Assembly (NCBI GenBank): GCA_937920255.1
Contig: CALDSL010000367.1
Location: 1-13,044 of the forward strand
Length of the DNA: 13,044 bases
Direction: 5' to 3'
From: an uncultured Anaerolineaceae bacterium
GTDB taxonomy: Bacteria; Chloroflexota; Anaerolineae; Anaerolineales; Anaerolineaceae
Numbering within the stretch: the first letter of the stretch is position 1; every line of letters begins with the position of its first letter. Shown here in pieces: positions 1-5,551 of the stretch. Made by a program: the position numbers and the translations under genes. The notes below the pieces were generated by a model, which was not told the DNA's origin, made no database searches, and saw only the letters and a program-made list of their open reading frames with translations.

Positions 1-40
1 AACTTGACCTGACGGGAATCTCGATGGGGGCACTGAAACG

Positions 41-64
41 AGAGACGCGCAAGCGCCTCTTTTT
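41..64 (+). terminator. Probable Rho-independent terminator of a gene upstream of the window
   Basis: AGAG-A-CGC at 41-48 pairs with GCG-C-CTCT at 53-60, with one A/C mismatch, and closes on a GCAA tetraloop. A run of five T (60-64) follows directly. The position suggests it ends a plus-strand gene lying mostly left of the window, but no reading frame can be assigned to the first 40 bases. The stem is short and mismatched, so the call is moderate. Confidence 0.5.
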
Positions 65-260
65 GATTTAATCGATAACCAACCTTTTACACTTAAACGG
101 GTCCACGGCCCCCGTGGAATCGCACTTTCCAAGCGCTCCCGCGCCGCCATGTCCATCAACCACCGTGAGGCCGCGGAGCGGCCGGGAGAAGTTCCCACGC
201 CCGCAGAGTGATAAAGATCGTAGGAACCAGGTTTTGCTCGAGAGGCGATCTCAGCGAAGA
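65..260. other. Gene-poor stretch with three short perfect hairpins
   Basis: I see no convincing gene here. Three perfect small hairpins can be read: TCCACGG/CCGTGGA at 102-118 with a CCC loop, GGCCGC/GCGGCC at 169-183 with a GGA loop, and GGGA/TCCC at 184-196. The last two abut. The stretch lies between the terminator at 41-64 and the promoter region near 261-301. It could encode a small structured RNA, or simply be GC-rich spacer. No known RNA family was recognised. Confidence 0.3.
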
Positions 261-279
261 TTGTACAACTATTGTACAA
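261..279. promoter_or_regulatory. Tandem TTGTACAA palindromes, operator-like
   Basis: Two copies of the perfect 8-bp palindrome TTGTACAA lie at 261-268 and 272-279. Their centres are 11 bp apart, so both face the same side of the helix. The second copy overlaps the proposed -35 box of the M50 protease gene. A partial copy, TACAAGTA, occurs at 275-282 and again at 346-353 in the leader. This geometry is typical of a dimeric regulator binding cooperatively. I cannot name the regulator. Confidence 0.45.
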
Positions 280-301
280 GTATTAGCGGTTTCTGTAAAA
301 T
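272..301 (+). promoter_or_regulatory. Candidate sigma-70 promoter for the M50 protease gene
   Basis: TTGTAC (272-277) as -35 and TAAAAT (296-301) as -10 are separated by 18 bp. The -10 matches the consensus at five of six positions, the -35 at only three. Transcription would begin near 308, giving a leader of about 70 nt before the ATG at 382. The weak -35 and its overlap with the TTGTACAA repeat fit an activator- or repressor-controlled promoter. Confidence 0.4.
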
Positions 302-381
302 AGACTTAACCAAATGCAATTACCGGGCCGGCAAAGGCCTGTGGATACAAGTAACCTTAACAGTACAAATGGAGCGGAACG

Positions 382-1476
382 ATGAGATGGTCTTGGAAAA
401 TTGCCCGCGTGGCGGGAATTGATATCTACATGCACACCACCTTCCTGCTGATCGTGGTGTGGGTTGGGGTGGCGAATTACATGGCCGGTCAGAGCCTGAA
501 CGCGGCGCTGATGGGCATCCTTTTCTTGCTGGCGCTGTTTTTGAGCGTGGTGCTGCACGAGTACGGGCATGCGCTGACCGCGCGGCGCTTTGGCATCGCC
601 ACGCGCGATATTACGCTGCTGCCGATTGGCGGGGTTGCCCGGCTGGAGCGCATGCCCGAGAAGCCCATTCAAGAACTGTGGGTGGCGTTAATGGGTCCGG
701 CGGTGAACGTGGTCATTGCGGCGGTGCTGTTTGTGGGCCTGCTGGTGACCGGGACGATGCAGCCGCTCTCGAGTTTATCGCTTACCGACGGCAACTTTTT
801 TGAGCGGCTGATGGTCACCAACCTGTTCCTGGCGCTGTTCAACCTGCTGCCGGCCTTCCCAATGGACGGCGGCCGGGTGGTGCGCGCGCTGCTGGCCTCG
901 CGCATGGAGTACACCCGCGCCACGCAGATCGCGGCATCGCTGGGCCAGGGCATCGCCCTGATGCTGGCGCTGTTCGGCCTGTTCAACAACCCGTTCCTGC
1001 TGTTCATCGCCTTCTTTGTATGGATCGGCGCAGGTCAGGAATCCGATATGGTGCAGGTTAAATCGGTGCTGGCTGGCATTCCGGTCAACCGCGCCATGAT
1101 CACCAACTTTGAGACCGTCGCTCCCACCGATCCGCTGGGGCGCGCAGTGCAATTGCTGCTTGCCGGCACGCAGCAGGATTTCCCGGTGACGGTGGACGGC
1201 CGGGTGGTGGGCATTCTCACCCGCGACGATGTGGTGCGCTCGCTGGCCGAGCATAACGAGAATACGCTGGTCTCGTTCCTGATGCGCAAAGAATTCCAGA
1301 CGGTCGATTCATCGCAGATGCTGGAAAGCACGGCGCAGATCCTCCAGCCCGGCGTGCAGCCGCTACTGCCAGTGGTGCACGGCGGTGAGCTGGTGGGTAT
1401 GCTGACCATGGAAAATCTGGGCGAGTTCCTCATGATCCAGCGCGCCGTCAAACAGCGCAAAATCGCGAACAGCTAG
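382..1476 (+). CDS. Site-2-type zinc metalloprotease (M50) with tandem CBS domains
   Basis: Intramembrane metalloprotease of the M50/site-2 protease family, in the subgroup that carries a C-terminal CBS pair. The zinc-binding HEYGH motif is at residues 59-63. The second motif, NLLPAFPMDGGR, is at 154-165, with D162 the expected third metal ligand. Hydrophobic segments lie around residues 20-35, 42-57, 105-125, 143-156 and 186-217. Two CBS repeats follow from about 235 to 348; in this family they often bind adenine nucleotides and may gate access to the active site. The 364-residue length is normal. The ATG at 382 is preceded by GGAGCGG (371-377), a good ribosome binding site. It looks monocistronic, with its own promoter and a hairpin behind it. 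The substrate cannot be told from sequence: family members cleave membrane-bound anti-sigma factors or similar single-pass proteins. Confidence 0.93.
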   Translation: MRWSWKIARVAGIDIYMHTTFLLIVVWVGVANYMAGQSLNAALMGILFLLALFLSVVLHEYGHALTARRFGIATRDITLLPIGGVARLERMPEKPIQELWVALMGPAVNVVIAAVLFVGLLVTGTMQPLSSLSLTDGNFFERLMVTNLFLALFNLLPAFPMDGGRVVRALLASRMEYTRATQIAASLGQGIALMLALFGLFNNPFLLFIAFFVWIGAGQESDMVQVKSVLAGIPVNRAMITNFETVAPTDPLGRAVQLLLAGTQQDFPVTVDGRVVGILTRDDVVRSLAEHNENTLVSFLMRKEFQTVDSSQMLESTAQILQPGVQPLLPVVHGGELVGMLTMENLGEFLMIQRAVKQRKIANS

Positions 1477-1491
1477 GGAAGGAAAAAGCAT

Positions 1492-1574
1492 CACGAATTT
1501 CACGAATAAGCCGAATACTACGAATTTTCTTGAAGAACTATCCGTACTATTCGGTCTTATTCGTGAAATTCGTG
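1492..1574. repeat. Long imperfect inverted repeat of ATTCGTG/CACGAAT heptamers, likely bidirectional terminator
   Basis: The left arm 1492-1522 pairs with the right arm 1543-1574, with one bulged T (1555) and one C/C mismatch, leaving a 20-nt loop. The arms are themselves repetitive: CACGAAT or a near copy recurs every 9-10 nt on the left (1492, 1501, 1511, 1520), and ATTCGTG recurs on the right (1559, 1568). It is AT-rich compared with its surroundings. It sits between the convergent M50 and methyltransferase genes. T-rich tracts lie just outside both arms (1575-1589 on plus; T5 on minus at 1487-1483), so it can serve both genes as a terminator. Its regularity suggests a dispersed genomic repeat family. 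Confidence 0.75.
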
Positions 1575-1587
1575 TTGTATTTTCGTT

Positions 1588-2292
1588 TTATGCCCGTCTA
1601 CTTCCGCCTGGGCTGTGGATGACCAGTACGAATTCGGCTTTTTTCTGCCCGACTTGCTTGCGCACGCTGGAGACGCTGCCGCGGTAGATCACTTCACCGG
1701 GTTGAGTCAGGTCGCAGGCTACCGTCACGGCCTGGCCGGCGCCAAACGTCTTGGCCACATCGTCGAGCAGCGCGCCCAGGCGGTAGGGCGTATCCATCAG
1801 CACCACCGCCATGCGCAGACCGCGCAGGCGGGTCAGTTCGGCTCTGCGTTTTTCCGGCTCGCGCGGTAGAAAACCGCCAAAGACAAACTGGTCCAGTTTG
1901 AAATCCAACACTGAGAGCGCCGCGACGATCGAATTGGCGCCCGGCACCGGCGCCACGCGGATGCCAAAACTGGACGCAATCGAGATCAGCAGGCTGCCGG
2001 GGTCGGCGAACACTGGTGTGCCCGTGTCGGAGATGAGCGCCATGCTCTGCCCCTGCGCCAGCCGCACCGCGATCTGCGAGGCCTGTTCCTCTTCGTTATG
2101 CTCGTTGAGCAGGATGATTTCCTTGGGCTCGATCTCCAGGCGTTTGAGCAGGCTGCTTCCCACGCGAAATTCTTCGCAAATCACCGCGTCTACGCTGCGC
2201 AGGGTGCTGATGGCGCGCAGCGTAATGTCTTCCAGGTTACCAATCGGCGTGGCAACGATATACAGCGTTCCCATGTTCTTGTTAGCTGGCAT
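1588..2292 (-). CDS. rsmI: Divergent short RsmI-like SAM-dependent methyltransferase
   Basis: Tetrapyrrole-methylase-fold protein most similar to RsmI, which 2'-O-methylates C1402 of 16S rRNA. Family signatures are GTLYIVATPIGNLEDIT (residues 8-24), NEHNEEE (63-69), SDTGTP (88-93), PVPGAN (115-120) and GFLPR (140-144). Several positions differ from E. coli RsmI: EDTR is CEEFR (39-43), the ESTHRL-like motif is DTPYRL (167-172), and ARELT is ACDLT (192-196). At 234 residues it is about 50 shorter than E. coli RsmI and lacks the C-terminal helical domain. The start chosen is the ATG at 2292, preceded by GAGGTG (2301-2296). A longer frame from 2322 and an internal ATG at 2274 lack a good binding site. 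It overlaps the end of the permease gene by 11 nt, so it is the last gene of the metal operon. Methyltransferase fold is sure; C1402 as target is not. Confidence 0.85.
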   Translation of the reverse strand: MPANKNMGTLYIVATPIGNLEDITLRAISTLRSVDAVICEEFRVGSSLLKRLEIEPKEIILLNEHNEEEQASQIAVRLAQGQSMALISDTGTPVFADPGSLLISIASSFGIRVAPVPGANSIVAALSVLDFKLDQFVFGGFLPREPEKRRAELTRLRGLRMAVVLMDTPYRLGALLDDVAKTFGAGQAVTVACDLTQPGEVIYRGSVSSVRKQVGQKKAEFVLVIHSPGGSRRA

Positions 2293-3130
2293 ATGCACCT
2301 CGCATCCGGCTGAGCATTCCACGCTGCGGCGCGAAGAAAAACGCCAGCAGGAAGAAGAACGTGGCCGTCAGAACCACCGCGGCCCCCGAAGCTACGTTGG
2401 CATAATAACTGATGTACAGCCCGGCAATGCTTGACACCGCGCCAATGGCCGCGGAAAGCACCATCATCGCCGGCAGGCGTTTGGTCAGCAGGTAGGCGGT
2501 AGCGCCAGGGGTGACCAGCATGGCCGCCACCAGCCCGATGCCCACCGTCTGCATTGAGACCACCACGGTGAGCGACATCAGCACCAGCAGCAGGTTGCGC
2601 AGCAGCTCGCGCGGCATACGCAGCGTGGCCGCCAGCACCGGGTCAAACGAAATTACCAGGAAGGGCCGGTAAAGAAGAGCCACCACCGCCAGCACCCCCA
2701 GGCTGATACCAGCGGTCAGCAGCAGATCGCCGCTGCTCACGCCCAGCACGTTGCCGAACAGGATGTGGGTCAAGTCCACGGCATAGGTGCGGATCGAACT
2801 GATCAGCATCACGCCTAATGAAAGCGCCGCCGCAAACAGAATGCCAATCGCGGTATCTTCCTTGACCGTTCCAGACCGGGTAAAGTAGCCGATCAACAGC
2901 GCCACCAGCACCGCCGCCACCAGCGCGCCAACCATCAGGTTTGCGCCGACCAGATAGGCGATGGCGACGCCCGGCAGGATGGCATGCGCCAGCGCGTCGC
3001 CCAGAAATGCCATCGAACGCAGAACCACATAGCAGCCGATGACCGCGCACAGCACGCCCACCAGCAAAGAAGCCAGCAGCCCGCGCACCATGAAGTCATA
3101 CGCAAAAGGTTGGAGCAGCCAGTTAATCAT
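2282..3130 (-). CDS. znuB: Zinc/manganese-type ABC transporter permease
   Basis: Membrane subunit of a cluster-9 (Zn/Mn/Fe) ABC importer of the ZnuB/MntB family. The 282 residues are almost wholly hydrophobic, with about eight membrane spans. The family motif FLGDALAHAILPGVAIAYL (42-60) is present, as is a late VGIGLVAAMLVTPGATAYLL-like segment that contacts the ATPase. The ATG at 3130 is preferred over one at 3166: it is preceded by GAGGTG with a 4-nt spacer, it starts with the usual short MINWLLQPF leader, and it gives an 8-nt ATGATTAA overlap with the ATPase gene. It would assemble as a dimer with the ATPase encoded just before it and take metal from the ZnuA-type lipoprotein. Metal choice is inferred from ZnuA. 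Confidence 0.93.
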   Translation of the reverse strand: MINWLLQPFAYDFMVRGLLASLLVGVLCAVIGCYVVLRSMAFLGDALAHAILPGVAIAYLVGANLMVGALVAAVLVALLIGYFTRSGTVKEDTAIGILFAAALSLGVMLISSIRTYAVDLTHILFGNVLGVSSGDLLLTAGISLGVLAVVALLYRPFLVISFDPVLAATLRMPRELLRNLLLVLMSLTVVVSMQTVGIGLVAAMLVTPGATAYLLTKRLPAMMVLSAAIGAVSSIAGLYISYYANVASGAAVVLTATFFFLLAFFFAPQRGMLSRMRGAYAS

Positions 3131-3947
3131 GTTGCACCTCGTGATGATGGTGCTGGTGCTCTTCATCCGGGCCGCAGCACTGGTCTACCAGCACGGCGTC
3201 CCCGGTAAAGAAGATCTGTTTGCCAAACGCATCCGCGAGCGCCGCGGCGCTGAGCGCTTCTTTTGGCGCGCCGTACGACACGAGCCGGCGGTTGAGCAAC
3301 AACACGCGCGGGAAACGCTCGGAAGCCAGGGTGAGATCGTGGGTCGATACCATCACCGTCACGCTCTGCGCGCGCAGCGATTCGAGCAACCGCATGGTTA
3401 CTTCCTGCGTGGTCACGTCAACGCCTGTGAACGGTTCATCCATCAAGAGGATGTGCGGTTCCTGCGCTAACGCGCGCGCCAGGAACACGCGCTGCTGCTG
3501 CCCACCGGAAAGATCGCCGATGGGCTGGCGGGCCAGGTTCAGCACGCCGAGCTGATCCATGCTACGCCGGACTACTTCGCGGTCCTGCGCGGTGAGGCGG
3601 TTGCGCCACTTGCTGCGGCCGTAGCGCCCCATGCTGACTACGTCTTCCACGGTCACCGGGAAGCGCAGATCCACCTCTTCGCGCTGCGGCACGTAGGCCA
3701 CGCAGTCGGTATGCGCGCCGAGCGGTTTGCAATGGATGCGGATCCGGCCGGAGCGCAGCGGCAGCAGCCCCACCAGGGCTTTGAACAGGGTGGATTTCCC
3801 CGCGCCGTTCGGCCCCACCACCGCCACCTGCTCGCCGTGGGGCACCTGAAAGGTCAATTGATCCAGTACCGGCTTGCCGTTGTAGGATACAGTGATGTGG
3901 TCAAAGTCCAGCAGCGCCGGGCCGTTATCGCAGTCGTCAGGGTTCAT
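3123..3947 (-). CDS. znuC: Zinc-type ABC transporter ATPase with His-rich tail
   Basis: ATP-hydrolysing subunit of the same importer. It has Walker A GPNGAGKST (45-53), Q-loop Q88, signature LSGGQ (146-150), Walker B ILLMDEP (166-172) and H-loop H203, all intact. The protein is 274 residues. After the usual end of the domain it has a short tail with a Cys pair (257-258) and a His cluster with six His between 264 and 273. That tail is a plausible cytoplasmic metal-binding or sensing element, resembling the His-rich tails of some other ZnuC proteins. The ATG at 3947 overlaps the znuA stop codon as ATGA, implying translational coupling. Substrate assignment follows the binding protein next door. 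Confidence 0.94.
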   Translation of the reverse strand: MNPDDCDNGPALLDFDHITVSYNGKPVLDQLTFQVPHGEQVAVVGPNGAGKSTLFKALVGLLPLRSGRIRIHCKPLGAHTDCVAYVPQREEVDLRFPVTVEDVVSMGRYGRSKWRNRLTAQDREVVRRSMDQLGVLNLARQPIGDLSGGQQQRVFLARALAQEPHILLMDEPFTGVDVTTQEVTMRLLESLRAQSVTVMVSTHDLTLASERFPRVLLLNRRLVSYGAPKEALSAAALADAFGKQIFFTGDAVLVDQCCGPDEEHQHHHHEVQHD

Positions 3948-4882
3948 TTTAAGGCCTGCACAATTAATTCAGTGTTATATCGCATCATGAGAATATAATC
4001 TCCCGCGCTGCCATCCGGCAGGGTGAGCGAGTGGGTCTGCAATCCGGTCACCACAGCGATCCTGGTTTCCGCGGCGAGCTGGTTGGCGAGCTGCTGGTTG
4101 GTGCCCGTTTCTAAAAAGATGGCCGGCGCGCCGCTGGAGCGGATGGTCTCAACCAGGGCAGCCATCCGTTGCGCCGACGGGGAGGCGCTGCTGCTGGAGC
4201 TGGGTATGATTGCCCCGACGACCTTGAAGCCATAACGGTCGGCGAAGTAGCCAAAACTCTCATGGTTGGTAACCAGCAGCCGTCGTTCCGGTGGGACGGT
4301 TTCCACCTGAACGCGGATCCAGGCGTCCAGCTCGCGCAGTCTGGCGATATATGCATCGGCGTTTTTCGTGTAGTCATTTGCGCCGTCCGGGTCGATCTGG
4401 CTCAGCCCATCGCGGATATTTTCTACGTAGCGTACCACGCTGATCGGGTCCAGCCAGAAGTGCGGGTCGATCTCGTGACCGTGCTCGTCTTCCGCTTCCG
4501 TCTCGTCTTCATGGTCTGGCTCGCGCGGCTCGAGCCCGGCGGATGCGTCGATCAGCAGGCTGTCGCCGGCATTCTCCAGCACTGGTTCCAGCCAGGTTTC
4601 CAACCCGGCGCCGTTGATTACGCTCGCGCGGCTGCCGGCCAGGCGGGCCACATCCTGCGGGGTGGGGTCGAAGGTATGCGGGTCCAGCCCTTCCGGAATG
4701 AGGCTGCCCACGCTCAACCGGTCGCCGGCCACATTGCGGGTGATGTCGGCCAGAAAGCTTTCCACGGCAATCACGTCTGTCGGCGCGGCAGGCACACTGC
4801 TCTGCGCGCCACACGCCGCGAGCAGGACAGCCAGCAGGATCAAGCCGCTCCAGGCTGCGAAGGCTATTCTCCTGCGGATCAT
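3944..4882 (-). CDS. znuA: Zinc-type ABC transporter substrate-binding lipoprotein
   Basis: Cluster-9 solute-binding protein (ZnuA/PsaA family), 312 residues from the ATG at 4882. The N-terminus has three Arg, a hydrophobic stretch, and a lipobox LAAC with Cys24, so it is a membrane-anchored lipoprotein. Expected metal ligands are H69 (in DPHTF), H141 (in DPHFWLDP), H207 (in TNHESFGYF) and an acidic residue near the C-terminus (E258 or D296). A His in the third position, where Mn-binding PsaA-like proteins have Glu, favours zinc. An acidic and His-containing loop at about 121-138, just before the second ligand, is typical of zinc-binding members. The start follows GGAGGAGG and overlaps the regulator's stop as ATGA. 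A TTG at 4921 would extend the frame but is unnecessary. Confidence 0.93.
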   Translation of the reverse strand: MIRRRIAFAAWSGLILLAVLLAACGAQSSVPAAPTDVIAVESFLADITRNVAGDRLSVGSLIPEGLDPHTFDPTPQDVARLAGSRASVINGAGLETWLEPVLENAGDSLLIDASAGLEPREPDHEDETEAEDEHGHEIDPHFWLDPISVVRYVENIRDGLSQIDPDGANDYTKNADAYIARLRELDAWIRVQVETVPPERRLLVTNHESFGYFADRYGFKVVGAIIPSSSSSASPSAQRMAALVETIRSSGAPAIFLETGTNQQLANQLAAETRIAVVTGLQTHSLTLPDGSAGDYILMMRYNTELIVQALK

Positions 4883-5340
4883 TTTCCCTCCTCCGCTGCC
4901 GCCTGCCGGCAGGCGTCGCAAATGCCGAATAACTGCAGCCAGTGGTCCTCCACGGTAAATCCGCGGTTGGTGCCCAAATCGCTCATCAGCGGGGAGAGAT
5001 CGTCCCCGGAAAAATGCTCAGCGCGGTTGCAGCGCGTGCAGATGATCAGGTGCTGGTGCCCTTCCGCCGCGGCGATGTAGGAATGGCAATCTTTGGAGAG
5101 GTGTACGCGCTCCACCAGTTCCAGCTCTTCCAGTTTATCCAGGGTGCGATAGACGGTCACCAACCCCAGGCCGGGGTGGCGTTTGACCGCCTGAAGGTAG
5201 ATTTCCATCGGATTGCAGATGAATTTGCTGCCGGCCATCACTTCCACCACCGCGCGCCGCGCTCCGGTGATGCGGTAGCCGCTTGATTGCAGGCTGTCCA
5301 GCCAGGTTTGCATAAGTGTCTTGTCTGTCGCTTCTTCCAT
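4879..5340 (-). CDS. Fur-family metalloregulator, probably Zur
   Basis: Ferric-uptake-regulator family repressor, 153 residues. The winged helix spans roughly residues 10-85, with recognition helix GLVTVYRTLDKLEELELV (59-76). The dimerisation domain has HQH (95-97), C101/C104, H109, H133 and C141/C144. The two CXXC pairs form the usual structural zinc site. The ATG at 5340 gives the normal Fur length and has AAGGGA 10 nt upstream; an in-frame start at 5409 would lie upstream of the proposed transcription start and is rejected. It heads the importer operon and probably represses it when metal is plentiful. Neighbouring znu genes suggest Zur, but the operator in front of it is Fur-type, so Fur cannot be excluded. 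Confidence 0.9.
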   Translation of the reverse strand: MEEATDKTLMQTWLDSLQSSGYRITGARRAVVEVMAGSKFICNPMEIYLQAVKRHPGLGLVTVYRTLDKLEELELVERVHLSKDCHSYIAAAEGHQHLIICTRCNRAEHFSGDDLSPLMSDLGTNRGFTVEDHWLQLFGICDACRQAAAEEGK

Positions 5341-5360
5341 GCAAATAGTTTCCCTTGAAT

Positions 5361-5379
5361 GATAATGATAATCATTTTC
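5361..5379. promoter_or_regulatory. Fur-family operator over the zur-znu transcription start
   Basis: GATAATGATAATCATTTTC matches the classical 19-bp Fur box GATAATGATAATCATTATC at 18 of 19 positions. It can also be read as two overlapping 7-1-7 sites (5360-5374 and 5366-5380), each with one mismatch to TGATAATNATTATCA. It sits immediately downstream of the minus-strand -10 box and covers the predicted start near 5374, where a bound repressor would block transcription. The binding protein is most likely the adjacent Fur-family product (autoregulation). Confidence 0.85.
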
Positions 5380-5380
5380 A

Positions 5381-5409
5381 ATTATAAGGCCAAACATGAT
5401 GGCGGTCAA
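5381..5409 (-). promoter_or_regulatory. Sigma-70 promoter of the zur-znuACB-rsmI operon
   Basis: On the minus strand TTGACC (5409-5404) and a perfect TATAAT (5386-5381) are separated by 17 bp, close to the consensus. Transcription should start near 5374 with a leader of about 34 nt to the ATG at 5340. The Fur box lies directly behind it. Confidence 0.8.
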
Positions 5410-5420
5410 TGATGGCGCGG

Positions 5421-5449
5421 TTGGCGATTGGACATACTTGTGCTAAGAT
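5421..5449 (+). promoter_or_regulatory. Divergent promoter for murJ
   Basis: TTGGCG (5421-5426) and TAAGAT (5444-5449) are separated by 17 bp, with a TGC (5441-5443) that makes an extended -10. Transcription would start near 5456, leaving a leader of about 95 nt. It does not overlap the Fur box 40 bp away, so murJ is probably independent of the metalloregulator. Confidence 0.55.
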
Positions 5450-5468
5450 TAGCCCGCTTGGGAACTTT

Positions 5469-5537
5469 CCCGGCGAATTAGCGTCTTGTGTTACAGGAAT
5501 ATCTGAGAAAGGTTCGCCTGGTTCGGCTCACGCCGGG
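5469..5537 (+). other. Long-range stem in the murJ leader
   Basis: CCCGGCG (5469-5475) is perfectly complementary to CGCCGGG (5531-5537), with 55 nt between. The 3' arm runs into the GGGCGG (5535-5540) that is the only ribosome-binding-like sequence before the ATG at 5552. Folding could hide that site. In GC-rich DNA a 7-bp match can occur by chance, so this is tentative. Confidence 0.3.
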
Positions 5538-5551
5538 CGGTGTGTTCTTTC

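Noticed and set aside
114..422. Open frame of 102 codons from a GTG at 114
   Set aside because: No ribosome binding site, low-complexity Pro/Arg-rich translation without a recognisable domain, and it runs through the promoter region and into the start of the M50 gene.
459..1460. Several long antisense and alternate-frame open frames over the M50 gene
   Set aside because: They mirror the GC-rich codon bias of the real gene; their translations have no domain and lack start signals. The same holds for those over znu, murJ, the TPR gene, the glycosyltransferase and rimO.
1492..1574. Heptamer repeats considered as a CRISPR array
   Set aside because: The units are 7 nt with 2-3 nt between, arranged as an inverted repeat; there are no 20-40 nt repeats, no unique spacers and no cas genes.
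4883..4921. Longer znuA start at a TTG (4921)
   Set aside because: The ATG at 4882 has a strong GGAGGAGG site, begins a proper lipoprotein signal, and gives the ATGA overlap; the extension is a Gly-rich stretch lying inside the regulator gene.
5341..5409. N-terminal extension of the Fur-family regulator to 5409
   Set aside because: It would cover the promoter and Fur box, and the extra residues do not belong to the Fur domain.
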